Positions 16,963 through 26,600 are shown, numbered from the stretch's first letter. The stretch: 64,000 nt of DNA from Niastella soli (GCF_017742245.1 NZ_JAGHKO010000024.1:475434-539433); one strand, 5' to 3'. Notes: generated from the sequence alone by a model not told the origin. A program made the numbers and translations.

Positions 16963-19635
16963 ATGGCTGGCGATTACTCACGTAGAACCTTTAATGCAGA
17001 AAAGCATTATAGCAGTGTGCTCATGCAGCAAGGCAGAGTACAACTGGATGCCGACTGGAATGAACAGGCAGAAATTGAAACCTATCGCAGGGAGACCGGA
17101 ACTGCAGATATCATTGGAAATTCTGGTGCGCCTATGCACAATGCAGGATTTAAGGTTGAACCATTTGTAGCGTCGCCTTTTATCGGTTCACCACCTGAGG
17201 GTGCAGGGAATTTTTATATCACTGCAGGTCACTATTATGTTGATGGCATCTTGTGCGAAAATGAACATCCAATTTTATTTACTGAGCAAATTGATCTGCC
17301 CGCAACGTTACCAGTTCATGCTACAGGAACCTATTTAGCTTATCTGGATGTATGGGCACGCGAGATCACTTCCCTGGAAGATCCACAGATTCGTGAAGTG
17401 GCTTTGGGTGGACCTGATACAACAACAAGAAAAAAGACCATTTGGCAGGTAAAACTCCTGCGTTTGGGAAATAATACGCTGGTTACAAATTGTATGCAGG
17501 ATTTGCCAGTGTGGAATACAGCGATCGCATCAGGAACAGGAAAGTTAAGTGCGCAGGCAGAAGAAAATGTCCCGTCGCAAAATCCCTGTAATTTTATTTC
17601 AACCGGTGGTTACACCGGCCTGGAGAATCAATTGTACAGGGTGGAGATCCATAGGGCAGGGGATAGAAATAACGCAACCTGCAAATGGTCCCGGGATAAT
17701 GGCTCTGTTATAACAAAGTGGGAAGATCAGGATGTCAATGACAAAAACAATTTAATAGTAAGCAACATCGGACCAGATGAAATACTGGGCTTTGCCGGTG
17801 GGCAATGGATCGAATTGACAGATGATACCCATGAACTGCTGGGAAAACCGGGAATTCTGGTAAGGCTTATCAAAGCAGAAGGTCAGGTATTGACTATTGA
17901 TGCTTCTACTATTAAAGATCCCGACAATCCTACCGCAACTTCTGTTGATATCCATAACTTTCCCGCTAATCCAAAAATCCGGCGCTGGGACTCAGCAGGC
18001 GAACTATCACTTAATTCCGCTGCCTGGATAAATCTTGAAGACGGTGTTCAGGTTCAATTTAGTGCCGGCACCTATAAAACCGGAGATTTCTGGAATATCC
18101 CCGCCCGTACCTTTATTGGCGACATTGATTGGCCGATAGACCAGTCAACGAACACCCGCATATTTCAGTTGCCGCAAGGCATACAACATCACTATTGCAA
18201 ACTGGCCATCTTGAAATTTGATGGTATTCATTTTACTGTCGAATCCGATTGTCGAAAAATATTCCCGCCCATTACAGAATTGACCAGCCTGTTTTATGTT
18301 AGTGGTGATGGGCAGGAAGCAATGCCTGGATTTAAATTACCTAATCCACTAAAGGTTGGGGTTACCAATGGACAGTGGCCGGTAAAAGGAGCTACCATTG
18401 AATTTAAAATTGAAACAGGGGGCGGTAGCTTATGGCCTTCACCCGACGAAACCGGGGCAACGGCATCATTAGTAAAACTAGTCACTACAAATGAGGACGG
18501 GATAGCCGCATGCACCTGGGCATTAGGCTCGTCAGGCGCCCAAAGAGTAACAGCTACCCTGCATAACGCAAGTAATGCACCCGTTCACTTGCCTGTGATT
18601 TTTACAGCAAATCTTAGCCTTGCCAGCAAGATCTTATACGATGACACCAGTTGCCAAAACTGGGGAAATGAACCACATGGCACTGTAGCGGAAGCCATCA
18701 CCTCTTTGTGCAAACGAAGTAATACAACAAGAAGGGGCTGTTCGGTAACAGTTGGAAGAGGAGGGCAGTTTGAGTTACTGGAAGAGGCATTTAAAAATGT
18801 GCAGGAGGAAGACATTTGTATTTGTCTTTTACCAGGTGAACATCCTACAGATGGGATCAGAGCGCAAAGAAAAACAATAAAAATAACAGGTTGCGGCGCC
18901 ACTATAGTATTGAAGTCGGAATTCAGATTGGATGCCGAAAAGATCACGCTTGGCAATATTGGTTTTCAGGCAGCCGCAAAAAATGCGCATATTATCTTAA
19001 TGGCAAATGAAGTAGATGGCAATAACTGCACATTTATAAGAGCAAATGACGACAACGAGAAAACGCCTTTTGTGCTGATCCTGTCAACAAAGGAAAAAGG
19101 AACAGATACCCACTTATACTGGAATGCCAATACCATTACTGCCCGGATTGCGCTCGCATTAACCAACGGGGTAAATGGAAGCATCATTAATAATACGATA
19201 AACGGAGCAGTCATACTTCAATACACCCCTGATTATGTTTGGGCTACAGAGGAAGAGAGAGAAATAATCAAGATGCTCACTGAAAACAAGTTAACACATA
19301 CCGGATCGTTGCATATTCATGGAAATAGCATTGATAATGTGCTGACCAATGCTTTCGGCATTTTGAAAAGTGCCGAAAAACTATCTTATAAATCACTTAT
19401 TGTTTCCGAAAATGTCTTCAAAGGAGTCAACAACAGTTTTGTCGCTCATGTGCTTACTGGTGTCAACAATCACTTCATTGAACCCGTGATAAAGAACACG
19501 ATTGCTTTTTTAGGCATACAAGTCACATTGATGGGCAATGTAGCTGTCAATGACAATACCGTTATTCAAACTTCTTTCGGCAAACCCATGGGCGTTAATC
19601 CAAACTTTAACTTAGTTAATATACAAGTTTTATAA
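16963..19635 (+). CDS. DUF6519 / right-handed beta-helix eCIS protein
   Basis: An 890-residue protein beginning M-A-G-D-Y-S-R-R-T-F-N, then Y-S-S-V-L-M-Q-Q-G-R-V-Q-L-D-A-D-W-N-E-Q, the conserved opening of DUF6519 proteins found in eCIS loci. Residues 1-440 are DUF6519; 460-570 resemble an Ig-like carrier domain (T-N-E-D-G-I-A-A-C-T-W-A-L-G); 590-890 are a parallel beta-helix with repeated short strands ending in N-x-I/N-x-V turns. A Shine-Dalgarno-like AGGAG lies 10-14 bases before the ATG. The family is thought to sit on the particle periphery; a receptor-binding or cage role is inference. Confidence 0.83.
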   Translation: MAGDYSRRTFNAEKHYSSVLMQQGRVQLDADWNEQAEIETYRRETGTADIIGNSGAPMHNAGFKVEPFVASPFIGSPPEGAGNFYITAGHYYVDGILCENEHPILFTEQIDLPATLPVHATGTYLAYLDVWAREITSLEDPQIREVALGGPDTTTRKKTIWQVKLLRLGNNTLVTNCMQDLPVWNTAIASGTGKLSAQAEENVPSQNPCNFISTGGYTGLENQLYRVEIHRAGDRNNATCKWSRDNGSVITKWEDQDVNDKNNLIVSNIGPDEILGFAGGQWIELTDDTHELLGKPGILVRLIKAEGQVLTIDASTIKDPDNPTATSVDIHNFPANPKIRRWDSAGELSLNSAAWINLEDGVQVQFSAGTYKTGDFWNIPARTFIGDIDWPIDQSTNTRIFQLPQGIQHHYCKLAILKFDGIHFTVESDCRKIFPPITELTSLFYVSGDGQEAMPGFKLPNPLKVGVTNGQWPVKGATIEFKIETGGGSLWPSPDETGATASLVKLVTTNEDGIAACTWALGSSGAQRVTATLHNASNAPVHLPVIFTANLSLASKILYDDTSCQNWGNEPHGTVAEAITSLCKRSNTTRRGCSVTVGRGGQFELLEEAFKNVQEEDICICLLPGEHPTDGIRAQRKTIKITGCGATIVLKSEFRLDAEKITLGNIGFQAAAKNAHIILMANEVDGNNCTFIRANDDNEKTPFVLILSTKEKGTDTHLYWNANTITARIALALTNGVNGSIINNTINGAVILQYTPDYVWATEEEREIIKMLTENKLTHTGSLHIHGNSIDNVLTNAFGILKSAEKLSYKSLIVSENVFKGVNNSFVAHVLTGVNNHFIEPVIKNTIAFLGIQVTLMGNVAVNDNTVIQTSFGKPMGVNPNFNLVNIQVL

Positions 19636-19650
19636 GCCAAATCAACTGCT

Positions 19651-21879
19651 ATGGTATCAGGCACTGAACCATTGATCTCCTGTATCATGCCCACCTACAA
19701 CCGCCGGGAATTCATTCCACATGCAATTCGCTATTTTCTTCGCCAGGAGTATCCAAATAAAGAATTAATAGTTATAGATGATGGAACTGATACTGTTCAG
19801 GATTTAATACCCGACAACCCACTGATCAGGTATATTTATCTGGATAAAAAAATAACGCTGGGGGCCAAATTGAACATGGCCTGTAGCAGTGCAAAAGGAG
19901 AGATCATTGTGCATTGGGATGATGACGACTGGTACGCTCCCTGGCGCATCCATTACCAGAAGGACGTACTTGATAATGAAAGAACAGATCTGTGCGGCAT
20001 CAACAATTTATTATATTATGATCTGCGAAATAAAAAAGCCTTTAAATACATCTATCCTTCCAACCAGCGGGTATGGTTGCTTGGCAGTTCATTGTGCTAT
20101 AAAAAGAAGTTATGGTGCAAAAATCAATTTGCAGATATAGATGTGGGCATGGATGGCTTATTTGTTTGGGCAACCCCACCGGAAAGGATCAGTGTGCTGA
20201 CGGACCATTCCTTCTCTGTGCACATGATCCATGACTACAATGTAAGTCCTAAAAAAACGGATGGCGCATGGTGGCATAAGCATCCTGTAGAGCACATTCA
20301 GGAGATCATGTGTAAAGACTGGGACCTGTACCATGCTAAAGAACCTGCCAATTCAACCAGGCAGAATGGCACATTTACAGGCGTTGCTCAGCACACTTCC
20401 CAAAAACAATCGCCTAAACAAATACAAAACATATACGCTTGTCTGGTACACGAAAATGAAGATTGTATTATTGACCTTGTACGTAACCTGCATTATCACG
20501 ATCCATCCTCAGTCATTTTACTCTACAATGGCAGCCAGGACCGGCGCCTGATCTCAAATCGCTTTTGTTTTGATCAATTCCGGGCTGCGCTTGTACCCGA
20601 TCCCATTCCGGTAAAACATGGCTATTTACATGAATTTGCACTGCGGACCATGCAATTCGCCCTGGAGCACTATTCGTTTGATACTATTACAATTGTTGAC
20701 TCAGATCAGTTGGCCATCCGGAAAGGATATTCAGTTTATTTAACCGCCTTCTTCGCCTCCCGATCAAACATTGGAATGCTTTCCAGTGCACCGGAAAAAA
20801 TAACCGCAGACAATAAGACAAATTTTGTAGCGCTTCAGGCTTTTAAGGAGTTAAACCTTTGGAAACCCTTTTTAGCCAATTTTCCTGATGGGGAAGATAA
20901 GTTTGTTCACTGGACTTTTTGGCCGGCTACTGTTTTTACCCAGCCTGCAGTACGAGACCTCGTAAAAATTTTTCGTGAAAGCGAGCAGTTACGGGACATA
21001 ATAGCGCAATCAAAAATATGGGCCAGCGAAGAGGTGATCTTACCAACGCTTGTCAGGCTCCTGGGCTATGAAATTGCTTTAAACCCATGCCGCTATGATT
21101 ATGTTCGGTTCCGGAAAGCCTATTCTATGAATGAAGTGAATGAAGCATTAAACAAGCCGGATGCATTCTGGATCCATCCGGTTCCACGTAAATATGACGA
21201 TACACTAAGAATTCTATTACGCGAGCATGGGCAACAGTATTCCTGTAATACCGGTGTTGAATCGTCAGACTATCTTTTACCGGGCGAGTCACAGCACACG
21301 TCCTTAATAAATAGAATCCGAAAAATAGAAGGCTGGCTAAGCGACCGCGAAGCGGAACTGCTTATTTCCGTCACCTTGCACGTTTGCAGACATTTACCGG
21401 GGCCGCAGGTGATAGCGGAAATTGGAAGTTACCATGGCAAAACAACGGTGCTGTTCGGCAGTATAATTAAAGCTTGCGCAGCGCAGGCAAAAGTGTACGC
21501 CATTGATACACATGATGGCAGGCTTGGTGCGGTAGATCAGGGCCTGCAAACATTTCCACCATCTTTTGAACCTTTCAAAAGAAATCTTGTAAATGCAGCC
21601 GTATGTGATGTAGTTGAAATTATTCAAGACAGATCATATAACCTGAAATGGGACCAACCGGTTTCACTGTTTTTTATAGATGGTCTTCATGATTATCTGA
21701 ATGTATCAACGGACTTCCGGCATTTTGCTGAGTGGATAGTGCCGGGCGGATATGTGGCTTTTCACGACTATGCCAGTTATTTTCCCGGAGTGCAGACTTT
21801 CGTAAATGAGCTTATAAGAACAGGTGAATACCAAAGAACGGGCCTGGTGGATAGTTTGATCTTGCTGCAGAAGAGATAG
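19651..21879 (+). CDS. GT2 glycosyltransferase - middle domain - class I SAM methyltransferase fusion
   Basis: A 742-residue three-part protein. Residues 1-230 are a GT2/GT-A glycosyltransferase: S-C-I-M-P-T-Y-N-R-R-E-F at the start, I-V-I-D-D-G, and the metal-binding run H-W-D-D-D-D-W-Y near 90. Residues about 265-520 form a second sugar-transferase-like domain with D-S-D-Q near 352. Residues about 560-742 are a Methyltransf_24-type SAM methyltransferase with intact motif I (I-A-E-I-G-S-Y-H-G-K-T) and F-F-I-D-G-L-H-D-Y. The gene starts 15 bp after the last structural eCIS gene on the same strand, so it is probably co-transcribed and could decorate the particle or payload. That role is inference; a surface polysaccharide function is also possible. 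Confidence 0.82.
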   Translation: MVSGTEPLISCIMPTYNRREFIPHAIRYFLRQEYPNKELIVIDDGTDTVQDLIPDNPLIRYIYLDKKITLGAKLNMACSSAKGEIIVHWDDDDWYAPWRIHYQKDVLDNERTDLCGINNLLYYDLRNKKAFKYIYPSNQRVWLLGSSLCYKKKLWCKNQFADIDVGMDGLFVWATPPERISVLTDHSFSVHMIHDYNVSPKKTDGAWWHKHPVEHIQEIMCKDWDLYHAKEPANSTRQNGTFTGVAQHTSQKQSPKQIQNIYACLVHENEDCIIDLVRNLHYHDPSSVILLYNGSQDRRLISNRFCFDQFRAALVPDPIPVKHGYLHEFALRTMQFALEHYSFDTITIVDSDQLAIRKGYSVYLTAFFASRSNIGMLSSAPEKITADNKTNFVALQAFKELNLWKPFLANFPDGEDKFVHWTFWPATVFTQPAVRDLVKIFRESEQLRDIIAQSKIWASEEVILPTLVRLLGYEIALNPCRYDYVRFRKAYSMNEVNEALNKPDAFWIHPVPRKYDDTLRILLREHGQQYSCNTGVESSDYLLPGESQHTSLINRIRKIEGWLSDREAELLISVTLHVCRHLPGPQVIAEIGSYHGKTTVLFGSIIKACAAQAKVYAIDTHDGRLGAVDQGLQTFPPSFEPFKRNLVNAAVCDVVEIIQDRSYNLKWDQPVSLFFIDGLHDYLNVSTDFRHFAEWIVPGGYVAFHDYASYFPGVQTFVNELIRTGEYQRTGLVDSLILLQKR

Positions 21880-21883
21880 GTCT

Positions 21884-22618
21884 TTATGAATTGCCATGTA
21901 AGATCCCTGTCACCCGCTCTGCTTTTAAGTCCGGGATATGATCTGATATTTGAATGGCTTCCGGATTATTACCCCACGTCATGGTTTGATTGGTAAGTAA
22001 ATAATTCTTTACGCCGAGATGAAACGCCAGGTGTGAAGGCCCTGATACCACGCTGATCAAACCTTTCCCCGAATTTCTCAACGTGTTGATGACTCTTACA
22101 AGTGGTTCATTATACATTTGAGAAATATTACTTCCAGTTACAAAATCTCTCTCATCTCTCTCATGACCTATAATACAAAACGACTTATCAGGCATCAGGT
22201 CTGTTAATCGCTGCCATTGTTCCCGTGGCCAGCGTTCCTGCGGAGGCAGCGACCGGGAAAAAGGAGCCAAAATATAATCATAACCAGGGGTTTCCATTAA
22301 TTCATATTCAAGTTCAGCTACTGGAGGTTTTTCAGGCACAGGTAAACCCAAACAGGCATAATAGGATTGTGTCATGTGGTAATTGTGACGATGCGATAGC
22401 TCGAACGCTTTATTTATGTCCAGTTCTAAAACCCTGTCGAACCCTGATCCCATCTCCTGTAATTTTATATTGTATTTTTGAGGTATTAACTGGAAAATGA
22501 GCTCCGCTTCCGGATGAATACAAACCTGAAGTGTGTCCTGCCTGGCCAACTCAATCATTATAGGTATAACACCAAGAAAATCCCCGATTAAACCATCCCT
22601 GTAAATTAATAGTGTCAT
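21884..22618 (-). CDS. GT9-like glycosyltransferase
   Basis: A 244-residue protein, convergent with the GT2-MT gene (4 bp apart). The start I-Y-R-D-G-L-I-G-D-F-L-G-V-I-P has the G-D-x-L-x-x-x-P turn of heptosyltransferase-like GT-B enzymes. The C-terminal half has the nucleotide-sugar pocket order expected of GT9: A-P-F-S, W-P-x-x-Q-W near 130, then V-S-G-P-S-H-L-A-F-H-L-G near 200. It is shorter than typical GT9 enzymes (about 320-350 residues) and may be a minimal family member. It is second in a two-gene - strand unit with the 402-aa product (42 bp gap). Confidence 0.7.
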   Translation of the reverse strand: MTLLIYRDGLIGDFLGVIPIMIELARQDTLQVCIHPEAELIFQLIPQKYNIKLQEMGSGFDRVLELDINKAFELSHRHNYHMTQSYYACLGLPVPEKPPVAELEYELMETPGYDYILAPFSRSLPPQERWPREQWQRLTDLMPDKSFCIIGHERDERDFVTGSNISQMYNEPLVRVINTLRNSGKGLISVVSGPSHLAFHLGVKNYLLTNQTMTWGNNPEAIQISDHIPDLKAERVTGILHGNS

Positions 22619-22660
22619 AATTGAAGGGCTTTATTTTTCCAATCCGGCATTCATGTACGC

Positions 22661-23869
22661 CTACTTATTACTCCAATAGTTTGCATTACAAAAGTCAACA
22701 TTTCTACAATACAGGGAAAGCACGCGCGGCTGTTCCTTGCCTGAACTGATCCAGAATTCACAACCCAGCCGCTTACTGTCCACGGCATCCCAGATTTGAT
22801 AGCGTGGATGATCATAATAGTTTTTGAAATCCGCCAACTTACGCAGATATTTGGTAGAGGCATACCAAAAATTACCACAAAAGTGAGAAGTAGGATATTG
22901 TTCACGCCAGTTCACACCAACCACATCATATTTTGGCAGCTGTGACAAACAATACTCACGGTTTTGCACCAGTTCCCTCATCATCAGTCTTCTCCATTTT
23001 ATCTTGGTTCCGTCAGCCGGATTACTAACTCCTTTGCTATGCAGGTATAATACAAAACCCTCATTCTTTTTAGCGTACTCCTCAATTGCGTACAGGGCAG
23101 GTTTTTCAAAGTGAGTAAACTCAGTTGCGCTAAAAAGTATCTGGATGTCCATTTGTAATTCATAACAGATCGTATCTACAACTTGTACATCCTGCGCGGT
23201 GCCAAGTATTGTTAGCATAATTTTTCGAAAGTTATGTTGCCGAAGTTGTAACAGTTGCTCTTTAAACACCTCCTGCCAGTTTCCCATACAAGCCAGATGG
23301 TAAAAAACGCTTACCCATTCAGATAAATAAGCAGACACAGTTTGTTTATACTCGAGCAACCACGAATAATTCAGTTCGTAAAGGAGTTTCTCAGGCAGCT
23401 GTAATTGTTTAGGCACCTGCATTTGCGCCGTATCTATCACACCACAACCCCAGTCGGTATCTATCAGTGAGCATTTATAAACACATTCATTGAACACCCT
23501 CAGCACTGCCTTCCATACCGTCCCATTCCAGTTTTCCCCCACCTTATAGGCTTCCGGCTCCCGTTGATGCCATGCATCGGGGGGCATACAGTCATGTATT
23601 ACAATTATTCCATTAGGCGAAAGATGCCCAAAGGCTTCCTGAATATCTGTTAACACCTGTTCTTCAGTATGTATTCCATCTATGAAAATAAGATCAAACT
23701 GCTCGTGGTTACTGGCAAAAAAATCATTCGAAGAGGCAGGCCATGTGGCAACCTTGTATGGGCAATGGATATGTACAAAATTGTTTTGATGATGATGAGC
23801 GGTCACCTCCAGATACCGACGGGCATTCCGTTGAACTATCAGGTAGTTGATGAGTGCTATGCGATCCAT
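22661..23869 (-). CDS. methyltransferase-like / glycosyltransferase-like fusion
   Basis: A 402-residue protein. Residues 1-130 resemble Methyltransf_24 (F-D-L-I-F-I-D-G-I-H-T-E-E-Q near 60 and I-V-I-H-D-C-M-P-P near 90), but the SAM-binding motif I is degenerate: Y-L-E-V-T-A-H-H-H-Q replaces the usual Y-L-E-I-G-x-x-x-G. The C-terminal 190 residues form a conserved block with Y-L-H-S-K-G-V-S, V-V-G-V-N-W, S-H-F-C-G-N-F-W-Y-A-S and C-E-F-W-I-S-S, seen in glycan-modifying proteins of this phylum. The methyltransferase half may be structural only. The gene leads the - strand pair with the GT9-like gene. Confidence 0.65.
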   Translation of the reverse strand: MDRIALINYLIVQRNARRYLEVTAHHHQNNFVHIHCPYKVATWPASSNDFFASNHEQFDLIFIDGIHTEEQVLTDIQEAFGHLSPNGIIVIHDCMPPDAWHQREPEAYKVGENWNGTVWKAVLRVFNECVYKCSLIDTDWGCGVIDTAQMQVPKQLQLPEKLLYELNYSWLLEYKQTVSAYLSEWVSVFYHLACMGNWQEVFKEQLLQLRQHNFRKIMLTILGTAQDVQVVDTICYELQMDIQILFSATEFTHFEKPALYAIEEYAKKNEGFVLYLHSKGVSNPADGTKIKWRRLMMRELVQNREYCLSQLPKYDVVGVNWREQYPTSHFCGNFWYASTKYLRKLADFKNYYDHPRYQIWDAVDSKRLGCEFWISSGKEQPRVLSLYCRNVDFCNANYWSNK

Positions 23870-24458
23870 TGCCGCTTACGTTTAAAGGTTATATTTAAAG
23901 ATAAATATAAATAATTATCTACAGTTACATCATAAAAAAGGCCCTGATTTTCATCTGAACCTTTTAAACCACCGCCTGGAGCCAGGATACCCGAAATTGA
24001 TACATCAACCCTAAAAGGGCAGCTATAACGGCAACAGGATGGCCTTTTGCAATACACAAAGCGTTCATACAAACACACCGTTATGTATTGGCCGTATCTT
24101 CTTAAACGCTACACAAGTAAATAGTATCATCCTTTTTGTAAGCTAACACTAATCCTTACATGTAGTACATAAAAATAGTGGATAACCTTTTATCCACTAT
24201 TTTCATTTCTGGCATGCAAATAGAACAGTAGTGCGTATACTATTTCTACCCCCTGTTATTAATTCAATAACAATACTTCCCGCAATTATTTTCGAACGCG
24301 TGTTTCAAAAATAGCCCTGAAGCATACCCCTGGTGCAGAATAACGCATAAGCGTTTTTCAATGCTGTTCATATGTAAGTTTTTACTGGTTACATATGGGC
24401 GGCCTGCAAACTATTTGTTCATGGCTAAACAATTACTTCATATCTAAAACCTTCCTTA
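23870..24458. other. 589-bp intergenic region with three inverted repeats
   Basis: AT-rich divergent gap between the - strand sugar/methyl transfer pair and the + strand M23 lipoprotein. No convincing ORF. It holds three separate perfect inverted repeats: TGTTATT-N5-AATAACA (24254-24272), the 14-bp hairpin at 24172-24203 and CATATGTAA-N11-TTACATATG (24369-24397), the last about 60 bases before the M23 start and a possible operator. Confidence 0.6.
24172..24203. terminator. 14-bp perfect hairpin, terminator-like
   Basis: AAAATAGTGGATAA, loop CCTT, TTATCCACTATTTT: a perfect 14-bp stem with A/T tails on both sides, so it would read as a Rho-independent terminator on either strand. It is oddly placed between divergent genes, so it may instead mark the end of a lost gene or be a processed RNA structure. 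Confidence 0.55.
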
Positions 24459-25616
24459 ATGAGAAAATTTCATGTATTGACCTGCTTGTTTTTACTGTTT
24501 CTGGCATCCTGTAGCAAACAGTTTGAGAAATCGAAGCAGAACCCGGCTGAACAGTACAACGAAGACGATACAACTGCAGTCAGGTTGCTTACTACTGGCT
24601 CCGCAACCATTGATGTATTTCCAGTACGCGGGTTGCACAACACCGGTTATGACCATTCACTCGACGGCGGAAGCAAAGCATCCTGGAACTGCAACCGCGG
24701 TTATTCAAACAGCGATTTCGTAGGCGGCGATCACCTGGGTATAGATATCTGGGCGGCAGAAGGCACGCCAGTTGCCGCTACGGTCGGTGGCACCCTCACA
24801 TTGGTGGGCTGGTCTGATTATTCAGGGAACAAAGTCACCATTAAAACATCCACGGGCTGGTATCATTTCTTCTGTCATTTGAAATCCATTGCCTCAGGTA
24901 TGGTGAATGGAAAAGTAGTAAAGGCTGGTGACATCATCGGATATGTAGGAAAAACAGGTACTGCTTCAAACGGAGTGATCCATCTACATTATTCGCTGTA
25001 CCCCGATGGAGTATATAATAATGCGATCAACCCCTGGTCGTTATTATATGCCAAAGAATTGAACGTATGTGCTACGCCCACACCCACTATTAAAGTGCTG
25101 GATGACTTTTCCAAAGGCGTAGGCCATTTCACCACCCAGCCAACGTATAGCGGAAGTACTGTTGGGATTGCCACCACATCAACGGCTCAGCATTATGTCG
25201 ATGGCGACCATACCCACTTACAGCTGAATTTGGTTGATAATACTTCGGTCACTACGGCCTGGCGCGTACGAATGTTATCGGCTGAAGGAACGCCGGCCAG
25301 CAACGTGTCCTTTTCAAAGAACGGTATTGTGAAGCTATGGTTGAAAACATCCAATGCGGTGAGCGGGGCTACCGTGCAGATCTACTTAGATGACAGCGAT
25401 GGAACAGAAGGATCGGTAACCCTGCCTGTGATCAATGATGGCGAATGGCATGGTTATATTTTTGATCTGACCGCCTGGGATGGCGTAAATGTGAGTGGGG
25501 GGAATGGGGTATTAGATGCTGCCAATCTAACGTTAGACGCTATTGTATTGAACTCACCCAACCGGTCGGGGACCTGGACTGCTTACATCGATGATGTAGA
25601 ATGGCAATCTAAATAA
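24459..25616 (+). CDS. M23-family peptidoglycan endopeptidase lipoprotein
   Basis: A 385-residue secreted lipoprotein: a short signal peptide ends in the lipobox L-A-S-C (Cys18). The LytM/M23 domain spans about residues 75-205 and has the zinc ligands H92 and D96 (H-L-G-I-D) and H175-x-H177 (H-L-H). It should cut peptide cross-links in peptidoglycan, or those of other bacteria, at the outer envelope. Residues 210-385 form a beta-sandwich (carbohydrate-binding-like) with D-D-F-S-K-G at the start and I-D-D-V-E-W at the end. A strong terminator follows at 25640. It is probably monocistronic. Confidence 0.88.
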   Translation: MRKFHVLTCLFLLFLASCSKQFEKSKQNPAEQYNEDDTTAVRLLTTGSATIDVFPVRGLHNTGYDHSLDGGSKASWNCNRGYSNSDFVGGDHLGIDIWAAEGTPVAATVGGTLTLVGWSDYSGNKVTIKTSTGWYHFFCHLKSIASGMVNGKVVKAGDIIGYVGKTGTASNGVIHLHYSLYPDGVYNNAINPWSLLYAKELNVCATPTPTIKVLDDFSKGVGHFTTQPTYSGSTVGIATTSTAQHYVDGDHTHLQLNLVDNTSVTTAWRVRMLSAEGTPASNVSFSKNGIVKLWLKTSNAVSGATVQIYLDDSDGTEGSVTLPVINDGEWHGYIFDLTAWDGVNVSGGNGVLDAANLTLDAIVLNSPNRSGTWTAYIDDVEWQSK

Positions 25617-25639
25617 TGAATTCAACCGTATTGTGATGC

Positions 25640-25678
25640 CCGGCAATGACCTGTACAAACAGGTTGTTGCCGGTTTTT
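25640..25678 (+). terminator. Rho-independent terminator after the M23 gene
   Basis: CCGGCAA-TG-ACCTGT / ACAGGT-TG-TTGCCGG stem followed by TTTTTAT, 24 bases after the stop. The convergent bestrophin gene starts its 3' end at 25683, so it may serve both directions. Confidence 0.9.
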
Positions 25679-25682
25679 ATTA

Positions 25683-26600
25683 TTAATCCACCACATCCAG
25701 TGCATCGTTTGGAACAGTACCGGTTGGCAGGCCGGCCGACTCTAACGTTGTGTATTCTATCATCTGACACATTTGGGTCAGCGCCAGATCATTAGCATCT
25801 ACCCCAAAAGGTTCTTCGATCTCATCTGCAATGGCCTCAAATGCCACAAAGGTGTAAGCAATAAAAACGACAATAAAAGGAGTGAGCCAGCCAAGACTGT
25901 CTACAAGTCCAAACGGCAGTAAGAAGCAATATACATAGACGGTGCGGTGCAGTAACACCTGGTAGCTGTAAGGGATAGGCGTAGAAATTATTCGCTCACA
26001 TCCGCCGACCACATCGGTGAGCTTATCGAAGTTCTCATCAAAACGTGCTTGCAGGTTGGTATCAATCCGCCCAGCCGTCCGCTGCCGGGCCACCCAGGTT
26101 GCCATCAGGTTAAGCAGTATGACCGGTTTATATTTTTCCCGACTGATCTCTGCCAACTGTTCCTTATCCAGTCTTTGTTTTAGATCATCAGTAGGGTCTG
26201 AGCCCCTGAGCTGGTGTTTCAAAGCATAAGTAAACGCATTAAGCAGTCGTACAAAAGACTCGATACGTGCGGGATCCGCTGTACCACCTGGCAGCGTAAG
26301 TGCCTGTCGCACCAGTGAGCGGTTGGCATTTAATAATGCGCCCCATAGTTTACGGCCTTCCCAATAACGATCGTAACTCGCACCATTACGAAAACCCAAA
26401 AACAGCGCCAGCACAAAGCCAAAGAGGGTTAATGGCATGGGATTCAGCGGTACTTTAAAAGAAAAGATCGTCCCATGCAGATACACCACGACAAGGGATA
26501 GTAAAAACAGCATGATAAGCCGGGGAAGAAGACCTGGCAGCACAGAGCCCTGCCAGATAAACAACATCCTGAACCAGTGTTCTTTTTTTCTAATGATCAT
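25683..26600 (-). CDS. bestrophin-family (UPF0187/YneE-like) membrane channel
   Basis: About 305 residues, four main hydrophobic segments: two near the N-terminus (F-L-L-S-L-V-V-V-Y-L and L-T-L-F-G-F-V-L-A-L-F-L-G-F-R) and two near the C-terminus (V-Y-C-F-L-L-P-F-G-L-V and P-F-I-V-V-F-I-A-Y-T-F). The family hallmarks are R-N-G-A-S-Y-D-R-Y-W-E-G-R-K-L-W-G after the second segment and I-A-D-E-I-E-E-P-F-G near the end. These proteins form pentameric anion/cation channels in the inner membrane. The ATG at 26600 (M-I-I-R-K-K) is preferred to the GTG at 26615 because the family usually starts there. Confidence 0.9.
   Translation of the reverse strand: MIIRKKEHWFRMLFIWQGSVLPGLLPRLIMLFLLSLVVVYLHGTIFSFKVPLNPMPLTLFGFVLALFLGFRNGASYDRYWEGRKLWGALLNANRSLVRQALTLPGGTADPARIESFVRLLNAFTYALKHQLRGSDPTDDLKQRLDKEQLAEISREKYKPVILLNLMATWVARQRTAGRIDTNLQARFDENFDKLTDVVGGCERIISTPIPYSYQVLLHRTVYVYCFLLPFGLVDSLGWLTPFIVVFIAYTFVAFEAIADEIEEPFGVDANDLALTQMCQMIEYTTLESAGLPTGTVPNDALDVVD

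Noticed and set aside
1..19635. Prophage or T6SS
   Set aside because: No capsid, terminase, integrase, lysis or TssJLM membrane-complex genes; AAA ATPase, DUF4255, DUF4157 and DUF6519 together indicate an eCIS.
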